From Oceanobacillus alkalisoli (GTDB lineage: Bacteria; Bacillota; Bacilli; Bacillales; Amphibacillaceae), in assembly GCF_021556485.1 (NCBI RefSeq), contig NZ_JAKGBW010000011.1:61290-125289 (forward strand): a DNA stretch of 64,000 nucleotides. Reading direction: 5' to 3'. The stretch's first letter is position 1. The number at the start of each line of letters is the position of its first letter. Positions 35,379-44,193 of this stretch are shown piece after piece. The notes below the pieces were generated by a model. That model had not been told where the DNA came from, made no database searches, and saw only the letters and a program-made list of their open reading frames with translations. The position numbers were made by a program, and so were the translations under genes.

Positions 35379-36158
35379 TTACAGCAAACCCACCATCTTC
35401 AGACCATGAACGATTCCGTCATCATCAACAGAACGGGTAACATACTTTGCAGCTGATTTTATCACTTCTTCTGCATTTCCCATCGCCACTCCATTTTCAA
35501 TCGAACTTAACATTTCCAAATCGTTCAATCCATCACCAAAGGCATATTGTCTTTCGCGCGGGATCCCAAGTTTTTCAACCATCTTTTCAATTCCTATGGC
35601 CTTCGATCCGCCCTTTGGAACGACGTCTACCGATACAGGATGCCATCTTACAAAATCAAAGTCTTTAAATTCCCTTTCATACTGTTTTTCCTCTCCTTCT
35701 GCACAAAATAGCAATGTTTGGTACAGCGCACGATCTTTATAATAATGAGGGTCATGTGTTGGGAATTGCTTAATTTTTAAACTGGCAATACTTTCATTAA
35801 TATACGGATGTTCTGGGACATTTGCCCGCATATCTTCATGATCCATATACACAACGGGATGATCATGATGTAGGGCTGCTTCTGTAAAGTTTAACAGAGA
35901 ATACTTGTTTAAAGGATTAGTATAAATCACTTCCCCTTCTAAAACAACGTATTGTCCGTTATAACTCACGTAGGAATCAATCCCCAATTCTTCCCGCAAA
36001 TCAGCATACATAAATGGAGCCCGTCCTGTAGCGATTGCGATTACATGCCCTTTTTCCTTCAGTTGAAATATCGCTTCTTTTGCTGTAGATGGCAACTCTT
36101 TGTTATGATCAAGCAATGTACCATCTATATCAAAGAAAATTACGCTTTTTTCTATCAT
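35379..36158 (-). CDS. Cof-type HAD-IIB sugar-phosphate phosphatase
   Basis: The 259-residue protein has HAD motif I FFDIDGTLLDH (9-19), motif II with IAIATGRAPFM, the Lys of motif III and motif IV FGDGLNDLEML, with a C2B cap domain between. These Cof/YidA-like enzymes dephosphorylate sugar phosphates or flavin precursors. AAAGGAAGAC precedes the ATG. It lies 47 bp after the broken LacI-type regulator on the same strand, hinting at a sugar-related unit. Confidence 0.92.
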   Translation of the reverse strand: MIEKSVIFFDIDGTLLDHNKELPSTAKEAIFQLKEKGHVIAIATGRAPFMYADLREELGIDSYVSYNGQYVVLEGEVIYTNPLNKYSLLNFTEAALHHDHPVVYMDHEDMRANVPEHPYINESIASLKIKQFPTHDPHYYKDRALYQTLLFCAEGEEKQYEREFKDFDFVRWHPVSVDVVPKGGSKAIGIEKMVEKLGIPRERQYAFGDGLNDLEMLSSIENGVAMGNAEEVIKSAAKYVTRSVDDDGIVHGLKMVGLL

Positions 36159-36205
36159 TCTCTTGTCTTCCTTTCACCTTGCATATTTATTTAAGACCAA
36201 TTATT

Positions 36206-36935
36206 TCATACTGTCCCTCTTTCAATCAACTTCTCCTTAAACTCCTGATGGGATACCTTTTCATCTAACACTTGCCGAAAAAGGGTTTTCCCCATTTCCG
36301 TTAATGGAATTTCAATGGTCGTTATATCCATTATCCCAGCAATCGGCTCGTTATTAAAGCCAATAATAGCTAAATCCGCTGGGATGGATAGTTCATTCCG
36401 CTGACTACTTATAATCATACCTGCCGCAACTTGGTCACTTGTTACCAACATGGCAGTCGGCGGTTTTTCTATTCTTTGTATTTGGTCGATAATCTTACTT
36501 CGAACATCTTCGCATAAAATAATTGGACCATACGGTGTATGCTTTTCTATAATGGACAACTCACTTGCCCTTGAACAAATAATCAATGCATCAATTTGCT
36601 TTTGCTTTAACAATTGCAATGCTTCTATCTCTCTTTCCTTTTTAAAACCCCGTTTGGAACAATACGATTTTATAATTCTCTCTCATTGCCTGATTTGTTA
36701 TCAATATCAGAGAAAAATAGGAATGGTCGAAAAAGGGGAGAACCACACCAATCAACATTGTTTTACCTCTGCTTAAATGAACCGCATTTATATTCTTTTG
36801 GTAATTCGTTGCTTTAATCGCTTCTTCAACAGCTTTTCTTTTCCCAGCGCTAACATAGGGGTGATTATTTAACACCCGAGAAACAGTTGTGACGGATACC
36901 CCTGCCATTTCGGCCAAATCTTTAATATTTGCCAT
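36206..36935 (-). pseudogene. LacI family transcriptional regulator with single-base frameshift
   Basis: The N-terminal half (36935-36642) has the LacI HTH NIKDLAEMAGVSVTTVSRVL and hinge, then stops just after VLFQTGF. In the next frame KKEREIEALQLLKQKQIDAL continues the periplasmic-binding-like effector domain to 36206. Deleting one G from the GGGG run near 36653 rejoins the two parts without loss. The whole protein would be about 243 residues, shorter than most LacI proteins (about 330). Sequencing error is a real alternative. Confidence 0.85.
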
Positions 36936-36992
36936 TTACTCACCCTGCCCCATAAGTACTTGCAACGAAAGAATTAATTCTAGTATAAGCTA

Positions 36993-37006
36993 TGAAACGC
37001 ATTTCA
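36993..37006. promoter_or_regulatory. Near-palindromic box, candidate LacI-family operator 1
   Basis: TGAAACGCATTTCA is a 14-bp dyad with one mismatched pair and a central GC, 58 bp upstream of the LacI gene start. LacI-family operators have such short dyads, although a central CG is commoner. A similar box lies 96 bp away. Confidence 0.4.
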
Positions 37007-37026
37007 TGTCAATCTGTTACCACTAT

Positions 37027-37076
37027 TTTGAACCTCTCAGAACTGAAATCACGAGCGTTCTTGGTTTATGGATAAA
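37027..37076. repeat. 50-bp dispersed repeat, copy 2
   Basis: This matches 9445-9494 with about six differences, including the conserved CTGAAATCACGAG core. It lies between the two candidate LacI operator boxes. Confidence 0.7.
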
Positions 37077-37088
37077 TAATCCTTGCTC

Positions 37089-37102
37089 TGAAAAGCGTTT
37101 CA
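37089..37102. promoter_or_regulatory. Near-palindromic box, candidate LacI-family operator 2
   Basis: TGAAAAGCGTTTCA is a 14-bp dyad resembling box 1 and, loosely, a catabolite-response element, though its centre is GC rather than CG. Two such sites 96 bp apart could allow looping by a tetrameric regulator. Confidence 0.35.
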
Positions 37103-37351
37103 TGAGATAAGGTTTAGTCAGAAGGAGACTTATTCGTCTCTTTTGACAAAAGCTGATAGAATATCGGCGTGACATTCTTTTAGGCGTAACGGTGTGTATC
37201 AGCTATTGTTCCTTTAAACAGATTCGTTGATTGCCAATAATAGTAACTAAAAACTCCAGCTCCTAAAGCGAAGTCTTCGATCAGATTTCATTTTTTATTC
37301 TTTCAATAAATATTTGTTTCAATATGCGCTATAATAGATAACAAGACAACC
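37103..37351. other. Intergenic region before the MFS gene
   Basis: No gene is recognised. A small hairpin GGAGAC/GTCTC with TTTT lies near 37123-37144. ACAAAAGCTGATA (37146 on) and TATCAGCTATTGT (to about 37210) form a longer interrupted inverted repeat. TTGTTTCAATATGCGC and TATAATAGATA near 37313-37337 look like promoter elements for the MFS gene. Confidence 0.35.
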
Positions 37352-37381
37352 ATGTTGACCTACATAAGGAAGTGCATCATA

Positions 37382-38587
37382 ATGAAACTCAAAAAACACA
37401 CCATAAAAGATAGCTCTTTTTGGCGGATTACAATTAGCCTCGCGCTTGCTTCATTCTTTGTCTTTGCGAGCCTCTATGCCGTCCAGCCACTCCTGCCTTT
37501 ATTTGTCAGGGAATTTAATGTAACAGTATCCGAAGCAACCTTAACATTTTCTTTGCCGGTCATCGGTCTGATTATTGGACTCATTGTAATCGGTTTTTTA
37601 TCCGACAGATTGGGCAGGGTCGCTTTTATCAAGTATTCATTGATTATAGCTATCATCCCCTTTTTCTTCATTCCACTGTTGGATGCCTTTTCACTTATCG
37701 TCATACTAAGATTCATTCAAGGGTTTACGTTAGCAGGGCTCCCAGCAGCTGCTTTGGCATATATTAATGAAGAAATTGACCGGTCCCACATTGGAGTTGC
37801 CACGGCATTATATATAGCGAGTAACGCACTCGGCGGGATGGTTGGAAGAGTGATGGCAGGTTACTTGTCCGATCGTTTTACCTGGGAAGTCGCTTTTTAC
37901 AGTTTTGCTGGGTTGGGTTTGATTGTCGTGTTACTCGTTTTCATATTCCTGCCTAAATCACGCTTTTTTCAACCAAGTGATCTCTCTTTCCGTAGAGACA
38001 TTGAAGGAATGCTCGTTCACTTTAAAAATCCAAAGCTGCTAACCGTTATTGGGATGGGAGTCATTTTGCAGCTAGCCTTCACTTCTGTGTGGACATTTTT
38101 ACCATTCCATCTGGAAGCGGAGCCCTATTCATTATCTGTGAAAACAATTTCCTTTATGTTTTTTGCCTATGGATTTGGTGTCTTCGGAGCACCGTTTGCT
38201 GGTTGGTTAGCTGGAATATTCGGTCTGAGGCCTGTGCGGATAGCAGGAATCTTGGTGTTGTCCTTTGGAATATCCTTTACACTAAGTCCCCCGCTACCAA
38301 TTATCATTGTCGGATTATGTGTAATGTGTTTAGGGTTCTTCACTGCACACTCGTTAACAGCAAGTACCGTTGCAGAACAGGCTACGCATCATAAAGGAAG
38401 TGCCGCGAGTCTTTATTTAGTTGCTTATTATATTGGTGTCAGTATGGGAAGTACCGCAGTCGGACCGCTTTGGAATCTTGCTGGCTGGGATGCAATTATA
38501 ATCTTTGCTGGAATCTTACCAACAGCGTACTTGGGATTGGTTATGATCTATCAGAAGCGAACTGAAAATAGAAGTATGCAAGGTTGA
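37382..38587 (+). CDS. MFS transporter, YnfM-like exporter
   Basis: The protein has about 401 residues and twelve membrane segments. Motif A is GFLSDRLGRVAFIKYS in loop 2-3, and helix 1 contains ASLYAVQPLLPLFVREF, typical of YnfM/putative arabinose-type exporters. The ATG at 37382 has AAGGAAGTG upstream; an in-frame ATG 30 bp earlier has none. Substrate is unknown. It ends at a bidirectional terminator shared with the convergent DASS symporter. Confidence 0.9.
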   Translation: MKLKKHTIKDSSFWRITISLALASFFVFASLYAVQPLLPLFVREFNVTVSEATLTFSLPVIGLIIGLIVIGFLSDRLGRVAFIKYSLIIAIIPFFFIPLLDAFSLIVILRFIQGFTLAGLPAAALAYINEEIDRSHIGVATALYIASNALGGMVGRVMAGYLSDRFTWEVAFYSFAGLGLIVVLLVFIFLPKSRFFQPSDLSFRRDIEGMLVHFKNPKLLTVIGMGVILQLAFTSVWTFLPFHLEAEPYSLSVKTISFMFFAYGFGVFGAPFAGWLAGIFGLRPVRIAGILVLSFGISFTLSPPLPIIIVGLCVMCLGFFTAHSLTASTVAEQATHHKGSAASLYLVAYYIGVSMGSTAVGPLWNLAGWDAIIIFAGILPTAYLGLVMIYQKRTENRSMQG

Positions 38588-38591
38588 TAGT

Positions 38592-38627
38592 AAAAAAGAG
38601 ATGGATTTGTTTATCCGTCTCTTTTTT
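38592..38627. terminator. Bidirectional intrinsic terminator
   Basis: AAAAAAGAGATGGAT pairs with ATCCGTCTCTTTTTT around a short loop, with A- and T-runs on the two sides. It separates the convergent MFS and DASS genes. Confidence 0.9.
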
Positions 38628-38631
38628 ATTA

Positions 38632-40281
38632 TTATTTAAAGCTGTCCGGGAAAACGGTAATATCAATACCCAGTGCTATTGGAAGAATGTAATAACTAAT
38701 TAAAGTAATTAAAACAATTGACGCGACATTCAAGAAGAATCCAGCTTTTGCCATATCAGCAATCCGCATGTAACCTGTCCCAAAGACAACTGCGTTCGGC
38801 GGTGTAGCAACTGGCAGCATGAATGCGCAAGATGCAGAAAGTCCTGCTGCAACCATTAACACGAGTGGATGGACATCCACTGCAAGAGCAAGTGCCGCCA
38901 TAATCGGATACATCATTGTTGCAGTTGCTGTGTTGGATGTAACTTCAGTAAGTGCGTTAACAAGAGCCGTTACAGCTAAAATAATTAATATGATCTGAAC
39001 GCCCTGAAGACCGTTCAACTGAGACCCAATCCATTCTGATAATCCGGAAGTTGTGAAGCCTGCTGCAATCGATAGACCTCCACCAAAAAGAAGCAGGACG
39101 CCCCAAGGTAGTTTCACTGCACTAGACCAATCCATAATATGACTTGCTTTTGAACTCTTCGCTGGAATCAAGAATAGGACAACAGCAGCAAGAATTGCAA
39201 TTACTGTATCATCAATATTCGGATTGATTTTTTCCAGAACGAAAGTACGGGTAATCCAAGAAAGCGCTGTTAGAACAAAAACGATGAAAACAGCTTTCTC
39301 CTCATAGGAAGCTTTCCCAAGCTTCTCTTTCTCTTGATCGAATATTGCTTTCCCACCCGGCAAATCTTTTAACACTGTAGGGAATGCCATTTTCGTTAAA
39401 TAAAACCAAGCGAAGAATAGTAAACTCCAAGCAAATGGAACCCCAAATAGCATCCAGCTCGCAAAGGAAATTTCATAACCGAATAGTTCACGAAGCGTGC
39501 CAGCTAAGATTGCGTTTGGCGGCGTTCCAATAAGAGTCGCCATCCCACCAATTGAAGCGGAATAACCAATCCCAAGCATAATTGCTTTTCCAAAGGAGAA
39601 ATTCCCTTTTGACGTATCGACTTTCGGATTATCTTTCAAAGCATCTTGTACTTGATACGTAATTGCCAGCCCAATAGGAATCATCATCATCGCTGTTGCG
39701 GTATTGGAAATCCACATGGAAAGAAAACCGGTAGCTACCATAAACCCTAGCACAATCCGGTCTGGTCTCGTCCCCATAACAGATATGATATTGATTGCAA
39801 TTCTTCGGTGCAAATTCCATCTTTCCATCGCTAATGCTAAAACAAACCCGCCAAGAAATAAGAAGATCGTATCATTTCCATAAGCTGACGTCGTGGCTTT
39901 CATATCCAGCCCACCTGCCAATGGGAATAAGATGATCGGGAGCAAGGATGTTGCTGGTATCGGAATGGCTTCGGTAACCCACCATGTTGCAATCCAAGCG
40001 GTACTTGCAAGAATTGCTTGTCCCTCACTAGATAATCCGTCAAAGGTTAAGATGAATTTAAGAAGAATAAATAATAGCGGTCCTAGAATCAGACCAGTTA
40101 TCTGGGCATTCGTATACGGTCGCTTTCCGCCATTTCCTTTTCCCCCGTAGCCACTCTTTGTTACGTCTGGTTTTTTCACTTTATTTTTCTCTATTGCGTC
40201 TCCCGGCTTCACGAAAAAACGAAACATGTCTTTCACTTGATCATGCTTTTCCCAAAGCCAACCCCAAGTTGCTGAGATCAT
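38632..40281 (-). CDS. DASS family sodium-coupled anion (dicarboxylate) symporter
   Basis: The 549-residue protein has a hydrophilic N-terminus of about 70 residues with a Gly/Lys-rich run, then eleven or so membrane segments. The paired Ser-Asn-Thr motifs that bind Na+ and carboxylate are present (MWISNTATAMMMIPIG and TEVTSNTATATMMYPI), and GTPPNA and ATPPNA follow each. SdcS-like proteins import succinate, malate and fumarate. AAAGGAGGAGC precedes the ATG. It is monocistronic. Confidence 0.93.
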   Translation of the reverse strand: MISATWGWLWEKHDQVKDMFRFFVKPGDAIEKNKVKKPDVTKSGYGGKGNGGKRPYTNAQITGLILGPLLFILLKFILTFDGLSSEGQAILASTAWIATWWVTEAIPIPATSLLPIILFPLAGGLDMKATTSAYGNDTIFLFLGGFVLALAMERWNLHRRIAINIISVMGTRPDRIVLGFMVATGFLSMWISNTATAMMMIPIGLAITYQVQDALKDNPKVDTSKGNFSFGKAIMLGIGYSASIGGMATLIGTPPNAILAGTLRELFGYEISFASWMLFGVPFAWSLLFFAWFYLTKMAFPTVLKDLPGGKAIFDQEKEKLGKASYEEKAVFIVFVLTALSWITRTFVLEKINPNIDDTVIAILAAVVLFLIPAKSSKASHIMDWSSAVKLPWGVLLLFGGGLSIAAGFTTSGLSEWIGSQLNGLQGVQIILIILAVTALVNALTEVTSNTATATMMYPIMAALALAVDVHPLVLMVAAGLSASCAFMLPVATPPNAVVFGTGYMRIADMAKAGFFLNVASIVLITLISYYILPIALGIDITVFPDSFK

Positions 40282-40512
40282 GATGCTCCTCCTTTTATAT
40301 AAAAATATAAATCTAGTTTAAATGTATTTTTTATAAAAAGCAAGTTGTTGTATATCAGCCGGTAATCAAGTCTCGCACACACTCCGTTGATTGTTTTATA
40401 ACATTTATATTGATATATAACAGAATGATTTTATTAGAAAATAGCGATCTATGGTATGTGAATCTACTGAAAAACATGGATTATACAAAGCTCAAGAAAT
40501 TAGAATGGTTGT

Positions 40513-40735
40513 AAACGACAGGAGCTAGAGAGTCACTGCTTCTTCAGGTGATTTGAGGACTTGTAAACAACCGAGAGATGGGGTACGCTGCTTATTCGGT
40601 AGATTAAAGCACTTATAAACAACCGGAAAATAAGAGACGCCGTTCATTCGGTAGATTAGAGCACCTATAAACGACCGAGGAAATAGAGACACTGCTCATC
40701 CCGGCGTTTACAGCACTTATAAACAGCCAAAGCCC
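40513..40735. repeat. 52-bp tandem repeat, five copies
   Basis: AAAC within (T/A)TAAACAACCG-like words begins at 40513, 40565, 40617, 40669 and 40721, exactly 52 bp apart. Between them CATTCGGTAGATTA and AGAGCAC recur. The copies are degenerate but keep register. The 535-bp gap between the symporter and trpB holds this array and the trpB terminator; I see no gene. Confidence 0.85.
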
Positions 40736-40768
40736 CATCCTTCATTGCTAATATGAGCGTAAAAACAA

Positions 40769-40800
40769 AAAAGAGCACAGAACGATATCCATGCTCTTTT
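40769..40800 (-). terminator. Terminator of trpB
   Basis: AAAAGAGCA and TGCTCTTTT form the stem and the minus strand continues with a T-rich run after it. Confidence 0.8.
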
Positions 40801-40816
40801 CTCCCAATCCACTATT

Positions 40817-41980
40817 CTATTTCAACATCTCAAATACTTGCTCCACGTCTTTATCACCCCGGCCAGAAAGATTCACGATAATCACATCATCCTGCCCGAG
40901 CTCTTTCGCAAGCTGAATCGCATGACTTACTGCATGGGAGCTTTCAAGTGCAGGGATGATTCCTTCTGTTTTCGATAACTCTTGAAAAGCTTCCAATGCT
41001 TCTTCGCCGGTCACACTCACATACTCCCCGCGGCCGATAGCATGCAGATGACTATGCTCTGGACCGACACCTTGGTAATCGAGCCCAGCTGCAATCGAGT
41101 CGGTTGGCAATGCTTCACCATCCTCATCTAATAACGTTAAGGAACGATAACCATGGAATACTGCTGGCTTCCCTTTCGAAATGGAAGCTGCCTCAGCAGG
41201 TTCCACACCAATCAGTCGTACAGAGTCTTCATCAATGTAATGAGCGAAAGCACCGATTGCATTACTTCCGCCACCAACACAAGCGACGACAGCTGCAGGG
41301 AGTTTACCTTCCTTCGCCAGAATCTGACGTTTCGATTCTTCGCTGATGATAGATTGGAAATATTTTACCATCTCGGGATATGGATATGGCCCTACTGCCG
41401 AACCGATTAAATAAAAGGTCGTTTCGTGATTAGCGACAAGATCAGCAAATGCTTCATCCACCGCTTCCTTCAGACGTCCCCACCCTTTATCGACAGCTAC
41501 GACTTCAGCCCCGAGGAGTTCCATCCGGAATACATTCAAGCGTTGTCTTTCAGTATCTTTTTTACCCATATAAATCGTGCACGGCAGTCCGACCATCGCA
41601 CAAGCAGTCGCTGTCGCAACACCATGCTGACCTGCTCCAGTTTCCGCTATAATCCGCTCTGCACCGGTTCTCTTCGCTAAAAGAATCTGTCCGAGCACAT
41701 TATTAATTTTATGGGCCCCTGTATGATTCAAGTCTTCACGCTTCAAATAAATTTTAGCCCCACCAACTTTTTCAGTCAGATTTTTCGCAAGGGTTAGTGG
41801 ATTCTCGCGTCCAACATACTCTTTCAAATAATACCGGTATTCCTCAAGAAATTCAGGATCATCCTTATATTTCTCAAAAGCTACACCAATTCCGTCTAAA
41901 ATATCCTTCAAATCTTCTGGGACAAAGCTTCCTCCGAAATCACCAAAGTAACCTTTCTCTGCTACATTCTCTTTACTCAA
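40817..41980 (-). CDS. trpB: Tryptophan synthase beta chain (orphan)
   Basis: TrpB condenses indole and serine to tryptophan using PLP. The 387-residue protein has the PLP lysine in TGAHKINNVLGQ (about 88), ETGAGQHG, the phosphate loop GGGSNAIG and the LLDEDGEAL COMM-type region. A TTG start follows TAGGAGATGAGTAGAG. No trpA or other trp gene is adjacent, so here it is a stand-alone TrpB, either for indole salvage or working with a TrpA encoded elsewhere. It is of the usual TrpB1 length. Confidence 0.95.
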   Translation of the reverse strand: MSKENVAEKGYFGDFGGSFVPEDLKDILDGIGVAFEKYKDDPEFLEEYRYYLKEYVGRENPLTLAKNLTEKVGGAKIYLKREDLNHTGAHKINNVLGQILLAKRTGAERIIAETGAGQHGVATATACAMVGLPCTIYMGKKDTERQRLNVFRMELLGAEVVAVDKGWGRLKEAVDEAFADLVANHETTFYLIGSAVGPYPYPEMVKYFQSIISEESKRQILAKEGKLPAAVVACVGGGSNAIGAFAHYIDEDSVRLIGVEPAEAASISKGKPAVFHGYRSLTLLDEDGEALPTDSIAAGLDYQGVGPEHSHLHAIGRGEYVSVTGEEALEAFQELSKTEGIIPALESSHAVSHAIQLAKELGQDDVIIVNLSGRGDKDVEQVFEMLK

Positions 41981-42062
41981 CTCTACTCATCTCCTACATG
42001 AAATTTCAAGATTCTCTTCATTATAAATGAAAAATGAAATAATTCAAGATTGTATTATAACT

Positions 42063-42650
42063 TCACTTTTTCTTATTACTGCCACGAAAAACCCTTGCAC
42101 TGCGGGCATACTCCACATCTGCAACTTGCAGGCGAGAATTAACTACACGGGCTGCTGCAAAGAAATAATCAGATAATCGATTCATATACTTTAACGGAAT
42201 TGGATCTAAATCTTCTTCCCGCTGATAAAGTTTTACAATCTGTCTTTCCGCTCTTCTTGCCACTGTTCTCGCAACGTGTAAATATGCAGCGGCCTCCGTT
42301 CCGCCTGGGAGAATAAATCGTTCAAGCTCTGGTGCCTCGTCTATTAAGACATCCATTCTCTCTTCCAAATACGTAATCATATCTTCAGAAAGCTCGTGAG
42401 GACGTTCTTTTTTCGATACATTAGAAAGCTCAGTTCCGCAGTCAAATAATTCATGCTGAATTTTTTTCAAATCAGCAATGAGGTCTTTGAACGGTTCTTT
42501 ATTCTTATTGAGCCCAGCTACCGCAAGACCTACAAAAGAATTCGTTTCATCAATTGATCCGTAAGCTTCCACCCGAATATCATCCTTCGTCGTCATTCCA
42601 CCTATTAACGCGGTCTTTCCTTTGTCGCCAGCCCTTGTATACAGTCTCAA
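42063..42650 (-). CDS. Cob(I)yrinic acid a,c-diamide adenosyltransferase, PduO type
   Basis: The enzyme transfers the 5'-deoxyadenosyl group of ATP to reduced corrinoid, giving adenosylcobalamin. The sequence starts RLYTRAGDKGKTALIGG, the ATP-binding motif of PduO enzymes, and has VARRAERQIVKLY with the conserved Arg/Glu. TTG at 42650 is the likely start because AAAGGAGCG lies 9 bp before it and the family begins there; the open frame reaches 39 bp further. It is the last gene of the riboswitch-controlled B12 operon, 49 bp after the btuD-cbiZ fusion. Confidence 0.93.
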   Translation of the reverse strand: MRLYTRAGDKGKTALIGGMTTKDDIRVEAYGSIDETNSFVGLAVAGLNKNKEPFKDLIADLKKIQHELFDCGTELSNVSKKERPHELSEDMITYLEERMDVLIDEAPELERFILPGGTEAAAYLHVARTVARRAERQIVKLYQREEDLDPIPLKYMNRLSDYFFAAARVVNSRLQVADVEYARSARVFRGSNKKK

Positions 42651-42698
42651 ATGAATCGCTCCTTTTTTTGTTTTTATACTCTCAAGCAAACGTTTGAT

Positions 42699-44183
42699 TT
42701 ACCCCTGTTCAGCTGCTTTTTTCCTATTTAATGTTTTGGAAATGGCCTGCTTCATTTCTTGATAAACAGCATTTCCTATTAGAGCACCTAACTCTGTCGC
42801 GGTTCCAGCGTAATCTAATTCCTTCCCTTGTTGGGTTGCGGCAATTAAAATACTGTCTGTAGGAGTTCCTGTTGCGACCGTACCTGTCTTCCGGTCTTGA
42901 ATAGCGAGGTCTCTTAACACTTGAGCCTTTGCCTCCGTTGCCGTGATCGTTGCCTGGATAAAGGCTTCTTCCGTTAAACTGCCATTTACAAAAACCCATG
43001 TATTAATCGTTCCCGGAGCAACTGGACCAACAAGCGGCTTTGCTCGTGAGCTGTCCACCGCATTTCCAACACTCGCTGTCACAACAACTAAGATTGAAAA
43101 ACCATTACCCTCATAAATACCATAACTGTAATCTTCCAAGACAATTGCCGTCATCATTCCAACCGTCTGAGCCGGCGGGAAACCTCGCCCTTTTAAATAA
43201 GTTCGCATTTCCTTCCGGTGATCATTACAATAATAATTCTCATCGACATGCCGATTGACAAAGTATTTATACCAGCCAATCCCTGCGCCAACGATACCAG
43301 AGGATATCGTTTTCACCGGCAGATCTGAATGGAGTACGATTTGCTCTGTACTAAAAGAAAGGTTTGTTTCATCAATTGACCACAGTTTTTTTGCCTGCCA
43401 CGTCTTCTTGCTTGGCATTAAATGCAGCTGTGGCTTGGCAATTTTAGAGTGGGCCTGCTTAATGACCTCTGTATCGAACACCGAGTTAATCAGTTCTTCA
43501 GAAAGCACTTCATCTGGATTTTCCAACGCTTTTGCTTCGCCCTCGTCCATTAAAAGCAGGCGATCACAATAAAGGCTCGCAAGGTTTAAGTCATGCAAAA
43601 TCGCCACGACTGTGAGGCCCTTTTCTTTTGCACTTTTTCTGAGCAAATCAAGCAATTCTTTTTGATAAGCTAAATCAAGATGGTTAGTTGGTTCGTCCAA
43701 GAGAAGAACTTTCGGTTGCTGCACGAGAGCTTGGGCCAGGAATATTCTCTGCTGTTCTCCTCCAGAATGTTCCATCACCGAGGTGTCCGCAAATTCGAGG
43801 ATGTTCGTTTGCCGCATGACACGCTGAACGATTTCCTCATCTTCTTTTGTCCATGATCGGAACAACCCGCTATGATGCGCATAACGACCAAGTGACACCA
43901 TTTCTTTTACCGTATAAGGAAAAACTTGGGGAGTGAGTTGGGGTAAGACGGCGATTTTCCTAGCTAATTCTTTCTTAGAGTAATCGGCAATGTTTCTCCC
44001 CGCTACTTCAATTTTTCCCTGTTGCAGATCGAGCAGTCCACTAATCATATTGATTAAAGTTGTCTTCCCACTGCCATTCGGTCCTAGAATTCCAAAAAAC
44101 TCCCCTTCATTTACGGAAAAACTAATGTTTTTTACAATCTCCTCGCCATCATAGCCACCCGAGGCATTTTTAATTAAAAGCAT
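42699..44183 (-). CDS. Fusion of cobalamin ABC ATPase (BtuD) and adenosylcobinamide amidohydrolase (CbiZ)
   Basis: Residues 1-255 are an ABC ATPase: Walker A GPNGSGKTT (34-42), signature EHSGGEQQRIFLAQ and Walker B VLLLDEPTNHLD, of the BtuD/FecE class. Residues from about 285 to 490 are a CbiZ domain (IVGAGIGWYKYFVNRHVDEN, GMMTAIVLEDYSYGIYEG, GTINTWVFVNG, ATGTPTDSILIA). CbiZ cuts pseudo-cobalamins or cobinamide derivatives to cobyric acid for remodelling. Fusing importer and remodelling enzyme suggests that imported corrinoids are processed at once. The gene follows btuC by 10 bp and AGAGGTGAACC precedes its ATG. Confidence 0.93.
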   Translation of the reverse strand: MLLIKNASGGYDGEEIVKNISFSVNEGEFFGILGPNGSGKTTLINMISGLLDLQQGKIEVAGRNIADYSKKELARKIAVLPQLTPQVFPYTVKEMVSLGRYAHHSGLFRSWTKEDEEIVQRVMRQTNILEFADTSVMEHSGGEQQRIFLAQALVQQPKVLLLDEPTNHLDLAYQKELLDLLRKSAKEKGLTVVAILHDLNLASLYCDRLLLMDEGEAKALENPDEVLSEELINSVFDTEVIKQAHSKIAKPQLHLMPSKKTWQAKKLWSIDETNLSFSTEQIVLHSDLPVKTISSGIVGAGIGWYKYFVNRHVDENYYCNDHRKEMRTYLKGRGFPPAQTVGMMTAIVLEDYSYGIYEGNGFSILVVVTASVGNAVDSSRAKPLVGPVAPGTINTWVFVNGSLTEEAFIQATITATEAKAQVLRDLAIQDRKTGTVATGTPTDSILIAATQQGKELDYAGTATELGALIGNAVYQEMKQAISKTLNRKKAAEQG

Positions 44184-44193
44184 GGTTCACCTC

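Noticed and set aside
37089-37102. CcpA catabolite-response element
   Set aside because: The dyad centre is GC rather than the CG needed by the cre consensus; I list it only as a LacI-family operator candidate.
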